Assembly (NCBI GenBank): GCA_963692995.1
Contig: OY843611.1
Location: 434,001-498,000, forward strand
Reading direction: 5' to 3'
Source of the DNA: Bin87 sp963692995
GTDB taxonomy: Bacteria > Chloroflexota > Dehalococcoidia > Lucifugimonadales > UBA3495
Length of the DNA stretch: 64,000 nt
Shown here: in pieces, positions 1 to 7,720 of the stretch
Layout of the letters: every line of letters begins with the position of its first letter
Numbering within the stretch: position 1 is the first letter of the stretch
Program-made: the position numbers and the translations under genes
The notes under the pieces: model-generated
Seen by the model: the letters and a program-made list of their open reading frames with translations, nothing else
Told to the model about the DNA's origin: nothing
Database searches by the model: none

Positions 1-1217
1 ATCGCATAGAACAACACCAAGGCGTCTTTGTCCCAGCCTCGTCCGGCGCGTCCAATCTGTTGCCAAGCTGACATGATGCTGGGAGGGAATCCGGCCATGA
101 TGATCGTGTCCAAGCCGCCGATGTCCAGACCCAGCTCCAGCGCATTGGTGCAGAACACCACATCAATATCACCGCATTTGATTTTCTTTTGTATATCCTG
201 CCGGTCATCATTTTTTAGGTCAGCGTGATATGCCGAAATGCGCTCCGGATCTAGTCCCATTTCTTCCGCCTTACGGCGACAATTGCTGAACGCATCTTCC
301 AGAAATCGCTTCGATGGGCAAAACGCCAACGTTTGAAGCCCTTCGGTCATGGCCGCCAATGCTGCTTGCTCAACGCGCAAACGCAGAATGTCCCGGTATT
401 GGTAATCAGGTATGCTGGGGCTGACGAAAACAAAGTGACGCTGTGGCCGGATCACATCTCTGGCGGATACGACCTCAACATCTCTCCCGGTCAGCGCCTT
501 GGCGTGCTCCTGGGGATTAGCGCACGTTGCAGTTGACAAGAACACCCTTGGGTTTACGCCTATACGGTGCAGGTGTAAAAAGAATCTTCGCAGCAGCAGT
601 GCCATATTGCTGCCGAAAAATCCCCGATATTCGTGCATCTCGTCAATCACGACATACCGAAGATCGCTCAAAAAGCCGTTCCTACCCCATATGTCTCGAT
701 AAGCCAAGAACGACCTATTCAAATATTCCGGATTGGTCAACAGAATGTGCGGAGGCTGCTGGCGTAATATCTGCTTGGTGTCATCGGAAGTATCCCCATC
801 GTATGCCCAAGAATCAACATTCAGTGGTTTGCAGATATCTTCGATTTGAGTCCGCTGATCAAAAGCCAGCGCCTTCATCGGGTAAATCATCATTGCATGA
901 GCGCCCACATTGCGAACCAGCGAATGCAGCATAGGCGCGGTGAACGCCAGTGTCTTACCGCTGGCGGTAGGGGACTCTAGCACTACATCAGCGCCGGTCA
1001 GAGATTTGCTAATGGCATCGGCTTGATGCTGGTAAGGTCGGGAGATATCGGACCGGCTTAGCGCATCTCGAACGGATGAATCCAGTTGCGCCGGCCACTC
1101 GGTTGCAAGTTGTGGCTTTTTTCGCTCAACCGTGCCCGTCTTTATCGTATCGTCGGCTCGTAGCGCGTCGAACTCTTTCAACCGCGCCAGGAAACCGTTG
1201 AGGTTGATTCCGTTCAT
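1..1217 (-). CDS. DEAD/DEAH-box helicase, MrfA/YprA-like, C-terminus off window
   Basis: This is a superfamily 2 helicase of which only the first ~405 residues are present, because the frame runs off the left edge. Reading the minus strand shows motif I (ESPTASGKT, about residue 80), motif II (DEMH, about 190, followed by EYRGFFGSN), motif III (STAT, about 227) and motif VI (QQIGRAGR, about 385). The DEMH-EYRGFFGS stretch resembles the MrfA/YprA helicases, which carry a C-terminal DUF1998 domain and act in DNA repair in Bacillus; that C-terminal part cannot be seen here. The start is the ATG at 1215-1217, giving MNGINLNGFL. No partner gene lies upstream. The helicase call is firm; the MrfA subfamily is inferred from motif spacing and the residues around motif II. 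Confidence 0.88.
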   Translation of the reverse strand, partial: MNGINLNGFLARLKEFDALRADDTIKTGTVERKKPQLATEWPAQLDSSVRDALSRSDISRPYQHQADAISKSLTGADVVLESPTASGKTLAFTAPMLHSLVRNVGAHAMMIYPMKALAFDQRTQIEDICKPLNVDSWAYDGDTSDDTKQILRQQPPHILLTNPEYLNRSFLAYRDIWGRNGFLSDLRYVVIDEMHEYRGFFGSNMALLLRRFFLHLHRIGVNPRVFLSTATCANPQEHAKALTGRDVEVVSARDVIRPQRHFVFVSPSIPDYQYRDILRLRVEQAALAAMTEGLQTLAFCPSKRFLEDAFSNCRRKAEEMGLDPERISAYHADLKNDDRQDIQKKIKCGDIDVVFCTNALELGLDIGGLDTIIMAGFPPSIMSAWQQIGRAGRGWDKDALVLFYA

Positions 1218-1269
1218 CTGAACCGCTCCTCAGATCGTAAAAGCTGGCGCCATTATACCTAAACAGGCT

Positions 1270-1374
1270 CTATCCTGCCGCCGCCGTTTCCGCCCCGCCA
1301 ACCAGCAGGAATGCGGCGAATACGCCGATGGCCAAGGCACAGGCGACCAGAATGGCGGTTCCAACGATAACCAT
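1270..1374 (-). CDS. possible very small single-pass membrane peptide
   Basis: The frame encodes MVIVGTAILVACALAIGVF and continues to AAFLLVGGAETAAAG, about 34 residues dominated by one transmembrane segment. The frame is open back to a TAA at 1429-1431, so a longer form (basic residues IARRRYAQAYLPKPIR before the hydrophobic stretch) is possible only with a non-standard start or after a frameshift. The stop TAG at 1270-1272 is followed on the minus strand by AGCCTGTTTA, matching the ends of short repeat elements that supply stop codons elsewhere in this window, which mildly supports coding. The rest of 1218-1584 shows no other gene. Function unknown. Confidence 0.3.
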   Translation of the reverse strand: MVIVGTAILVACALAIGVFAAFLLVGGAETAAAG

Positions 1375-1584
1375 AATCCGGATCGGTTTGGGTAGATAGG
1401 CTTGGGCGTATCGGCGTCGCGCAATCTCTTATCGCCTGTAAGGACGAGATTCAGCAGAGCAAAGCCCAAGCCCCATACGGCTATGTTGGATTGGAGAGGA
1501 TTACATCTAGGAAAAGGCTCCGCAGTCCATTTACTTCTGCCTCCTGCCCCGGCGTTTCCCCTATCGTGGCATGGCGGCTTTGCG

Positions 1585-2019
1585 TCACGGCTTCAGCCGC
1601 ACCAGGAAACTGGCCTCTCCCAAGGGCATGCCATCGAAGGCGATGGCGGCCACGTGGCGGCCCAGGCGGGTTACCGGGATGCGGAAGGGCTTGATCCAGC
1701 GTTGGAAAAAGATGCCCTCGTCCCAGGTGACGGCCTGGGGCGGCGGGCTGGACAGGCTGGCCCCCGGCGCGCGGATGGTTACTTCCAGCGTGTGCTCCCC
1801 GGCCGCGGCGCCGGCGATGCAGAAGGCCAGTTGAGCGTCCACCTCCGCCAGCACTCGCGGGCCGTCGCCGCCGGGGGGATCCGCGGGCATTGGTATGTCC
1901 ACCAGGTCGATCACTCCCTTGAAACTCAGGTCGTCTCCGTCCCCCTCCTCGGTTTCCCGGCAGAACAGGGCATATTTCAGGTACACTCCGCCTCGTTCGG
2001 TTGTCAATAGCGGCTCCAT
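1585..2019 (-). CDS. conserved hypothetical protein, DUF6941-like
   Basis: A 144-residue soluble protein beginning MEPLLTTERGG. Strand-rich segments (YLKYALFCRE near residue 14, GVIDLVDIPMP near 35, HTLEVTIRAPG near 77, FLVRLKP at the end) resemble the small beta-sandwich DUF6941 family, whose members often start with a strand ending in Cys-Arg and contain a GVID/LFE motif. No signal peptide, transmembrane segment or catalytic signature is visible. A long overlapping minus-strand frame (1481-2101) is a shadow with Arg/Gly-rich composition. The family assignment is by eye, and the cellular role is unknown. Confidence 0.6.
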   Translation of the reverse strand: MEPLLTTERGGVYLKYALFCRETEEGDGDDLSFKGVIDLVDIPMPADPPGGDGPRVLAEVDAQLAFCIAGAAAGEHTLEVTIRAPGASLSSPPPQAVTWDEGIFFQRWIKPFRIPVTRLGRHVAAIAFDGMPLGEASFLVRLKP

Positions 2020-2133
2020 TCAAACCGACCCGCGCCGGCAAACCCGCGCCGGGCTGGTAATATATCGGCACGATTGTAGCACCGGCCGCCCACGGCGGCA
2101 AAAGACGACCTTCATTACTCCAGGAGGCGCGCT

Positions 2134-2763
2134 ATGGGACTGTCAGCAGAGAAGTTCGCACAGGGAATGACCACCGACCAGTACATCGACATCATCAAGG
2201 TGAACAAGGACCCGTTTCAACAGATCCACGCCGGCGTGGAAATTCCGGCCAACGTGCTGGATTACTTTAGCGGACTGGAGAAGCCGGTGAACCTGGCCGT
2301 GTTCACCTCCGATTGGTGCGGCGACGCCATGTCCACCACTCCGGCCATCCTCAAGCTGGCCGACGCCAGCGATAACATCCGACTCAGCGTTTTCAACCGC
2401 GACGACGAACTTGAGCTAACCAACGGTTTCCTGCCCGAACACCGGGCCGGCACCGTGCCCGTCTTCGTGGCGCTGGATGAAAACATGGGGGAAATCGCCC
2501 GCTTTATTGAGACGGCCCGTTCTCTGGTTCCCGCAATCGACGCCATGGACGAGATGGTGGCGCAGGCTGCGGCGTCCATTGGCGACGCGACCGAAAGCCG
2601 CCAGCAGGCTCGAGGCCGTCGCACCGCCCATCGCGTCAGCAAGGCCGCCGAGTGGGGCGCAGTGATCCTCAACGAGTTCCAGCAGGTAGTGGCCGACGGC
2701 CTGGCCCGGCTCGCCGCAGATCGCCCCGCCGAGGGCGGCACCGAATGGCCGCCACAAGACTGA
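2134..2763 (+). CDS. thioredoxin-like protein with single active-site Cys
   Basis: A 209-residue protein with a thioredoxin-like core: VNLAVFTSDWCGDAMSTTP (about residues 52-70), a central strand NIRLSVFNRDD and the cis-Pro region GTVPVFVALD (about 108-117). The WCGD motif followed by S/T-x-P is typical of the Thioredoxin_9-type family, where the usual second Cys of CxxC is missing, so a disulfide-shuttle role is not assured. The C-terminal ~60 residues are helical and Arg/Ala-rich. AGGAGG sits 8-13 bases upstream of the ATG, fixing the start. A two-gene unit with the small acidic protein downstream is possible, but a repeat element separates them. Confidence 0.75.
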   Translation: MGLSAEKFAQGMTTDQYIDIIKVNKDPFQQIHAGVEIPANVLDYFSGLEKPVNLAVFTSDWCGDAMSTTPAILKLADASDNIRLSVFNRDDELELTNGFLPEHRAGTVPVFVALDENMGEIARFIETARSLVPAIDAMDEMVAQAAASIGDATESRQQARGRRTAHRVSKAAEWGAVILNEFQQVVADGLARLAADRPAEGGTEWPPQD

Positions 2764-2821
2764 TTACCGTCATTGTGGATGCCAAAAAAACTGTATTACC
2801 GTCATTCCCGCCCTTCCTACC

Positions 2822-2848
2822 GTCATTCCCGCGAAAGCGGGAATCCAA
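2822..2848. repeat. REP-like hairpin repeat (CATTCCCGCGAAAGCGGGAAT)
   Basis: An 8-bp perfect stem (ATTCCCGC / GCGGGAAT) around a GAAA loop, flanked by CGTC on the left and CCA on the right. A truncated copy (CGTCATTCCCGC) lies just upstream at about 2810. The same core recurs at 8943, 32788 and 46748 in this window, always between genes. Confidence 0.85.
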
Positions 2849-2866
2849 GCCCCCAGAGGAACGTGA

Positions 2867-3181
2867 ATGTCCGACGACAACGACAGCATAACCATCATCA
2901 CAATGGACGACATGTCCATCGTCTTTTCCGTCACCGACGACTTCGGCATCCACCGCGAGTCGGTGAGCGTAGAACTGGCCCGTGAGGATCCTGGTGAGAT
3001 CATCATCAGCGGCGGCAAAGTGGAAATCACGTTGCCAGCCAGCCGGGCGCCCGCCGAATTCGCTCCGACCATCCGGGCTGAGTTGGAATCAAAGGGCTAC
3101 GCGCACAATCCCGGTCAGGTCGTAACCAATGACGGGGACGAGGGTGAAGGCGAAGCAGACGATGGCGACTGGCTGGCGTAA
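2867..3181 (+). CDS. small acidic hypothetical protein
   Basis: A 104-residue protein starting MSDDNDSITIITMDD. The N-terminal ~70 residues alternate hydrophobic and polar residues as expected for beta strands (SITIITMDDMSIVFSVTDD, VSVELARED, GKVEITLPA). The C-terminal tail is strongly acidic (DGDEGEGEADDGDW). No catalytic motif, signal peptide or membrane segment is visible. It is followed 10 bases later by a strong hairpin, consistent with the end of a transcription unit. I do not recognise a family. Confidence 0.55.
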   Translation: MSDDNDSITIITMDDMSIVFSVTDDFGIHRESVSVELAREDPGEIIISGGKVEITLPASRAPAEFAPTIRAELESKGYAHNPGQVVTNDGDEGEGEADDGDWLA

Positions 3182-3190
3182 CCAGCAAAC

Positions 3191-3219
3191 GTAAGGGCGG
3201 GTTTTAAACCCGCCCTTAC
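3191..3219. terminator. bidirectional hairpin terminator candidate
   Basis: A 14-bp perfect inverted repeat (GTAAGGGCGGGTTT / AAACCCGCCCTTAC) with a one-base centre lies between convergent genes ending at 3181 and 3233. A shorter version of the same sequence occurs at 54944-54964, so this is also a dispersed repeat class. Confidence 0.65.
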
Positions 3220-3232
3220 CCTTACCGCGTCG

Positions 3233-3757
3233 CTAATACCCCGCTTCCCGCCACTCGAAGGCCAACGTGGCGTAACGCACAAACACGGCTCCCCCAGGCG
3301 CCGCCAGCGGTCCATTCATCGCCAATATGGCAATGGTCACCTCGTCGCCGGCCTGGGGTTCCGCGGACACGACCACGCGCTGGGGCACATTGAACCCCTG
3401 CACCGTGGCCCGCTCCCGGTCACACTCTCCGTTGATCCAGATCTCGCCGTAGTCGTCGATGCACGACTCAAACAGGCAACGCGCCCCGGCGATGGACCGA
3501 CCGCCCACCGTTTCCGGCAACGTTGCCTTAATGCGGTACCAAATGAAGGACACGCCGCGCCGTCGCCAGGCCGCCAGATCCTCGCAGGCGTCCCAACCGG
3601 AGTCGTCATAGTCGGGCAGCCGGCATGGCGAACCTTCCGCCTCGCTTTCCACACCCTCGTTGGGTTGGCCGGGCACGAACCCATAGGCGCATTTCCACCG
3701 CCCGCCGACGGCGGACAGGTCGGCGGCATTTTGCAGGTCAAGCGTAGCTCGTGGCAT
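3233..3757 (-). CDS. galactose-binding-like (glycoside hydrolase 2 N-domain-like) protein
   Basis: A 174-residue soluble protein. The order of elements, DYDDSGWDACEDLAAWRRRG (about 49-68), an aromatic FIWYRIKATLP strand (about 70-80), LFESCIDDYGEIWINGE (about 93-110) and a closing strand, matches the jelly-roll sugar-binding domain found at the N-terminus of GH2 beta-galactosidase-type enzymes, where 'DYGEIWINGE' corresponds to the usual D..a.VwlNG motif. There is no catalytic domain, so it is a stand-alone binding module. Its ATG overlaps the stop of the upstream membrane-protein gene by one base (TAATG), suggesting translational coupling. The ligand is unknown. Confidence 0.6.
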   Translation of the reverse strand: MPRATLDLQNAADLSAVGGRWKCAYGFVPGQPNEGVESEAEGSPCRLPDYDDSGWDACEDLAAWRRRGVSFIWYRIKATLPETVGGRSIAGARCLFESCIDDYGEIWINGECDRERATVQGFNVPQRVVVSAEPQAGDEVTIAILAMNGPLAAPGGAVFVRYATLAFEWREAGY

Positions 3758-4221
3758 TAGTGATCCTCCTTTCGGTTGGCCTGCTCCGGGCGGTCCAATC
3801 CATCCGGAGCCGGCAGGGGTTCAATGGAATCTTTGAGCTCAGGGTGGCTCTCCAGCAGGCGATTGAACCATTCGGACATCCTAGCGTACATTGCGGCTTC
3901 CGCTTCGGCCCGACCTTCGGCCCGACCTTCGGCCCGCATCTTTTTGCTGATAAAGTGCGCCAAAACCATGATGCTGTCAATGACCTCCGCAATTGTAATG
4001 ACCGTGGCGGTGGATACTCCAAAAGCCGTTATGACACCAACGCCGATTGCGGTGTAAAAGCCATAGGCGGCTTCGTGTCCGCCATTGGCGATTGTATGCT
4101 GAATCGCCCAAATCGCTCCGCCCAGCGTCAAAGCGGCGTGCCCCGCCAGACCCAAAGCGGCCAACTTGGCCGGTATGCTGTCAAGCGCTACTCTCGGTAT
4201 GTTCACGAACTTGATGTTCAC
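3757..4221 (-). CDS. membrane protein with charged RAEG-repeat linker
   Basis: A 154-residue protein with hydrophobic segments at roughly residues 20-42 (AALGLAGHAALTLGGAIWAI) and 52-90 (FYTAIGVGVITAFGVSTA, then IDSIMVLAHFI), followed by a charged stretch RAEGRAEGRAEAEAAM and a helical tail ending HPELKDSIEPLP. The RAEG repeat comes from a short DNA repeat (cgg-ccg-acc-ttc-type). The layout suggests an inner-membrane protein with a cytosolic helix. It is coupled to the downstream binding-domain gene by a TAATG overlap. I do not recognise a family. Confidence 0.6.
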   Translation of the reverse strand: MNIKFVNIPRVALDSIPAKLAALGLAGHAALTLGGAIWAIQHTIANGGHEAAYGFYTAIGVGVITAFGVSTATVITIAEVIDSIMVLAHFISKKMRAEGRAEGRAEAEAAMYARMSEWFNRLLESHPELKDSIEPLPAPDGLDRPEQANRKEDH

Positions 4222-4294
4222 GAACCGGGACGTTTAGCCGTATGGCGCCGTCCGGCCGACCGGGCTAGCTTGCTGCGCCGGCCATCCCTTGGCG

Positions 4295-4942
4295 CTACAC
4301 GCCGGTGATACGGATGCCGGAATGCACCCGGTGGATGCGATTGATGTTCACCAGCAGGGGCGTTAGCTGCTCCACGTACTTGGCGTTGTAGAGCGCGCCG
4401 GCATCCACTGGGCGCAGGTTGGGGATCTTTCGTGTCAGGTCAACAATCGTCTGCCGGGCCGCCGCGTCATCGGCGCAGATGACTACGTCCTCGTCCAGCG
4501 TGACGCCGGGTCGCAACAGTTCCTCGGCGGACACGTTTTGAAACGCGGCGACCACCCGCGAATCCGGAGCGGCGGCCTGGGCCTCCTGGGCGGCCGATCC
4601 GGCGGGTACGTCCTCGGCGATGGCCCCGACGCCTCTCTCGAACCTCATGGGAGCGATAACCGTCACCACCGTCTTCCCGCTCAACGCTTCGCCAACGCCG
4701 TCAATGGTGGGAGCCATGCCATTGTAGGGCATAGTGAGGAACACCACATCGGCCTGATCCGCCGCCTCCCGGTTCACCGCGCCGGAGATCGCGGCGCCCG
4801 GCGCCAGCTCCAACAGCTCGTCGGCCGCCTCTTGAGCCCGCCCGGCGTCCCGCGAACCGATCACCGCCGATTCGCCGGCCATGGCCAGCCGCAGCGCCAA
4901 ACCCTTTCCTTCCGGTCCGGTTCCTCCCAGAAATGCCAGCAT
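4295..4942 (-). CDS. npdG: NADPH-dependent F420 reductase
   Basis: A 215-residue Rossmann-fold protein that would transfer hydride between NADPH and coenzyme F420. The N-terminus MLAFLGGTGPEGKGLALRLA contains the family's distinctive GGTGPEGKG nucleotide-binding loop, followed by VIGSRDAGRA (phosphate-binding SR of NADPH enzymes), DVVFLTMPYN and TVVTVIAP. The C-terminal half (residues ~125-215) carries VVAAFQNVSAEEL and VDAGALYNAKYVEQLTPLLVNIN, as in Fno/NpdG. Length fits the family. The ATG at 4942 is chosen because AGGAGG lies about 8 bases upstream; the codon before it is TTG. It implies the host makes or imports F420, consistent with the LLM and PPOX genes elsewhere in the window. Confidence 0.88.
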   Translation of the reverse strand: MLAFLGGTGPEGKGLALRLAMAGESAVIGSRDAGRAQEAADELLELAPGAAISGAVNREAADQADVVFLTMPYNGMAPTIDGVGEALSGKTVVTVIAPMRFERGVGAIAEDVPAGSAAQEAQAAAPDSRVVAAFQNVSAEELLRPGVTLDEDVVICADDAAARQTIVDLTRKIPNLRPVDAGALYNAKYVEQLTPLLVNINRIHRVHSGIRITGV

Positions 4943-5085
4943 CAATAACGCCTCCTGGAACTAATTCGGCGCAAGTATAGCACCGCGTGGGTCGGTGGGC
5001 GCGTATGTTACAATCGGGCCGGTTCACCACCTCACCGATGGTGTCCGTATTGAAGGTATCAATTTCAGCAGGAGGGTTCACCATC

Positions 5086-5448
5086 ATGGCATTCTCACTC
5101 AACCACGTTCACCTCAAGACCCCCGACCCCAAGGCCACCGCTGACTGGTACGTGCAGAACTTGGGCGCCACCGTGACCTCCGAAGCCGCCAACGGCGGGT
5201 TCCGGCTGGACCTGCACGGCCTGCCCCTCAACGTAACCGACCACATCGCCACCCAGACCCACCCGCAGAACTACGGCTTTGAGCACATCGCCATCGACAC
5301 TACCGACATCGACGGCGCTATGCAGGATCTGAAGGACAGCGGAGCCAAAGTGCTGGAAGAAACCTCCGTTGGCGGAGGCCGGCGGGTAATGTTCTTTGAA
5401 GGGCCGCAGGGCATCATCCTGGAAGTGCTGGAAGTGCTGGACCAGTAG
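5086..5448 (+). CDS. VOC family (glyoxalase/bleomycin-resistance fold) protein
   Basis: A 120-residue single-domain VOC protein. The N-terminal strand FSLNHVHLKTPDPKATADWY carries the usual metal-ligand His, the middle has NYGFEHIAIDTTDIDGAM (second His) and the end has FFEGPQGIILEVLEV (Glu ligand). Substrate is not predictable from sequence. The ATG at 5086 is preceded by AGGAGGG at 5070-5076; an upstream in-frame extension to 4987 lacks VOC features. An intrinsic terminator follows. Two further VOC genes in the window (8511, 29029) are divergent paralogues. Confidence 0.85.
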   Translation: MAFSLNHVHLKTPDPKATADWYVQNLGATVTSEAANGGFRLDLHGLPLNVTDHIATQTHPQNYGFEHIAIDTTDIDGAMQDLKDSGAKVLEETSVGGGRRVMFFEGPQGIILEVLEVLDQ

Positions 5449-5459
5449 CCACGGCAACC

Positions 5460-5496
5460 CGCCGGGGCGAATGACCATTCGCCCCGGCGTTTCTCT
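5460..5496 (+). terminator. intrinsic terminator after VOC gene
   Basis: A 13-bp perfect stem (CGCCGGGGCGAAT / ATTCGCCCCGGCG) with a GACC loop is followed directly by TTTCTCT, 12 bases after the VOC stop codon. Confidence 0.8.
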
Positions 5497-5548
5497 ACGA
5501 TGATCGATTGCGTCAAATAGTTCAGGTTAAGGCGCACGGTAGTACACC

Positions 5549-6274
5549 ATGCAATTCCGGGAGCATCCGGCCGTTGAACAATCTGCGCCAAGTCGTCGGC
5601 GGGTACGTAACGGTCAGCCCACCAACGAACTGGTTTTCAGCGCTTACGTGGGCGGAAATGAGGACACGTTCCCTCATATCCTGGATCTCTATGTCGCGCC
5701 GGGAAGCCTGGTTGCCGATGTCACCTTCGGCAAGGGCGTTTTCTGGCGAAAGGTTCCCGAAGAGCGGTACGAATTGCTCGCCACTGATATTCAGACCGGG
5801 GTGGACTGCCGAGATCTTCCCTACGAAGACGGGACGATAGATTGTGTCGTGATCGACCCGCCTTATATGCACTCACCGGGAGGAACGGCGCATACCGTCC
5901 ACCAGGCATTCGAGCAGCATTACCGCAATAACGGGACGGGAAACAGGACCAATAAAAAATACCATGAAGCCGTGGTCGAGCTGTACGAAGAGGCCGGCAG
6001 AGAAGCATATCGGGTATTGCGCGAACGTGGCGTATTAATCGCAAAATGTCAGGACGAAGTGTGCTCCAATCGGCAACGCTTCACCCACGTTGAAATCATG
6101 CAATCATACGAAAAGATTGGGTTCATTGCCGAAGACCTGTTTGTGGTTGTCCGGCAAAATCGCCCAGGAGTCAGCCGTGCCATCCGCCAGGTTCACGCTA
6201 GGAAGAATCACTCGTACTTTCTTGTATTCTGGAAGAATAGTTCAGGGAGTAGTATTTGGGAGCCACCGGAATGA
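5549..6274 (+). CDS. type II DNA methyltransferase (N6-A/N4-C class)
   Basis: A 241-residue SAM-dependent DNA methyltransferase. The SAM-binding motif I region LVADVTFGKGVFW (about 55-66) precedes the catalytic motif IV DPPY at 103-106, which defines amino-methyltransferases (N6-adenine or N4-cytosine). The variant TFGKG in place of the more usual FxGxG is seen in a subset of small restriction-modification enzymes. The C-terminal half (EAYRVLRERGVLIAKCQD) forms later core strands. The stop overlaps the start of the downstream nuclease gene by four bases (ATGA), so the two are almost certainly co-translated. Recognition sequence unknown. Confidence 0.85.
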   Translation: MQFREHPAVEQSAPSRRRVRNGQPTNELVFSAYVGGNEDTFPHILDLYVAPGSLVADVTFGKGVFWRKVPEERYELLATDIQTGVDCRDLPYEDGTIDCVVIDPPYMHSPGGTAHTVHQAFEQHYRNNGTGNRTNKKYHEAVVELYEEAGREAYRVLRERGVLIAKCQDEVCSNRQRFTHVEIMQSYEKIGFIAEDLFVVVRQNRPGVSRAIRQVHARKNHSYFLVFWKNSSGSSIWEPPE

Positions 6275-6774
6275 ACGCCGTAGAATTGCTGGTGACCATC
6301 ATCAGGGAGCACGCGCCGGAAGATATCTGGCGAGAGTCACCCTTAGTCGGCTACCGAATGCTGGCCAATACCAATCGCGGCGCTATCGGCGAGGAGTTCA
6401 TCCGACGCTACCTGCGCCAGAATGAGATTGAAGTTGGCAATGGAGGTCGGGTTTCACCCACCGATCTTCGGATCGAGGATGTACGATTTGAGGTGAAAAC
6501 TGCTTCACTCGGCGCGAACGGCACCTTCCAGTTCAACCACGTTCGGTTGGACCGAGATTACGATTATCTGCTGTGTTTGGGAATTTGCCCGAATCAGGTA
6601 GTTTTCAATATGTGGAGGAAAGGCGCTGTTGCTGAAGCCAGGGCTGGCAGGTTGGTACGCATGGCGGAAGGTCAGGCAGTGACGTACAAACTCACTAAGA
6701 GATTGGCGGAAATGGCAGCTATAGAATTGTTTCCGGGCCGCGTCCGCCAAGCCCTCGTCCCTGAAGACCAGTGA
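6271..6774 (+). CDS. putative type II restriction endonuclease, PD-(D/E)XK-like
   Basis: A 167-residue protein starting MNAVELLVTII. It shows the expected order for a PD-(D/E)XK nuclease: a helix with acidic residues (GAIGEEFIRRYL, about 39-48), an acidic strand (PTDLRIEDV, 63-71) and an FEVKTAS strand (73-79) giving the E-x-K dyad. The later strand YDYLLCLGICPNQVVFNMW fits the core of such folds. The ATG at 6271 overlaps the methyltransferase stop and is preferred over an upstream in-frame start at 6256. Genetic linkage to a methyltransferase strongly supports a cognate restriction enzyme, but no family name can be given with confidence. Confidence 0.75.
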   Translation: MNAVELLVTIIREHAPEDIWRESPLVGYRMLANTNRGAIGEEFIRRYLRQNEIEVGNGGRVSPTDLRIEDVRFEVKTASLGANGTFQFNHVRLDRDYDYLLCLGICPNQVVFNMWRKGAVAEARAGRLVRMAEGQAVTYKLTKRLAEMAAIELFPGRVRQALVPEDQ

Positions 6775-6868
6775 AGGGATCGTAAAATCCCAACACCGCC
6801 GACACTTCTTTCATCATGGAATAAAAATCCCCGCGACTTGCTACCACTGTGCTGAAGGGTTAGTCATC

Positions 6869-7720
6869 ATGCCGGACCATCGCCTGCTCATCCTCTTCGC
6901 TCACCCCGACGACGAAGCGTTTCCCGTCGGCGGAACCATTGCCATGCACACGGCCCGCGGCGTTACGGCGCGGTTGATCACCACCACATCCGGCGAGCTG
7001 GGCGAAATCCGGCAACCAGGGTCTGCCACGCGCGAGACCATTGGCGAAGTGCGCCGCCGTGAGCTGGCGGAGGCGATCAAGGAGCTGGGCATCGCATCCC
7101 ACGAGGTATTGGGCTATCGCGACTCAGGGATGGCCGGCTGGGACGACAATCACCATCCCAAAGCCTTTGCGCAGGCTGATGAGCACGAGGTTGTCGCCCG
7201 CCTGGTTTTTGAGATCCGCCGGTTCAAGCCTCAGGTTATCCTCACCTTCGGTATGGACGGTCTCTACGGCCACCCGGACCACATCGCCATCTGCAAGCAC
7301 GCCACCACCGCTTTCAGACTGGCCGCTGACGAAACCGCCTTCCCCCACCACATGGCCATCGGTATTCAGCCGCACCAGACCGACCGGCTGTTTTACAGCG
7401 TGCGCCCACGTGGTTTCCGCGTCCATATGGCGGAGACCCTCCAGGTCGCCGGCGTGGACTTTCCCCTGCCGCCACCGGACCGGGCCAACGACGGCGCCGA
7501 CCCCGAAACCATCAGCCTCACCGTGGATGCCTCGGACGGACTGGACGCCAAGATGGCCTGCATCAAGCGGCACTTCACCCAGCTACAGCCCGACTGGCCC
7601 TACGAGCGCGTCCCCCGAGAAGTCGCCGCTTCGGTAATCGGAATCGAGCACTTCATCCGCGCCATTCCCCCGGTGAGCGAAGGCGAAACGGTGCCCGCCA
7701 ACTTTTTCGCCGGCCTCTAG
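6869..7720 (+). CDS. PIG-L/LmbE family N-deacetylase
   Basis: A 283-residue protein of the zinc-dependent PIG-L family (LmbE, MshB, Mca, BshB), which removes acetyl groups from N-acetylglucosamine-type substrates or cleaves mycothiol/bacillithiol conjugates. The diagnostic AHPDDE motif is at residues 11-16, followed by GVTARLITTTSGELGE, LGYRDSGMAGW and the second metal motif GLYGHPDHIAICKH. The size and the SGMAGW-DNH segment are like the MshB/Mca group. Its stop abuts the stop of the convergent Uma2 gene (7720/7721). Substrate is unknown; a thiol-metabolism role is only a possibility. Confidence 0.87.
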   Translation: MPDHRLLILFAHPDDEAFPVGGTIAMHTARGVTARLITTTSGELGEIRQPGSATRETIGEVRRRELAEAIKELGIASHEVLGYRDSGMAGWDDNHHPKAFAQADEHEVVARLVFEIRRFKPQVILTFGMDGLYGHPDHIAICKHATTAFRLAADETAFPHHMAIGIQPHQTDRLFYSVRPRGFRVHMAETLQVAGVDFPLPPPDRANDGADPETISLTVDASDGLDAKMACIKRHFTQLQPDWPYERVPREVAASVIGIEHFIRAIPPVSEGETVPANFFAGL

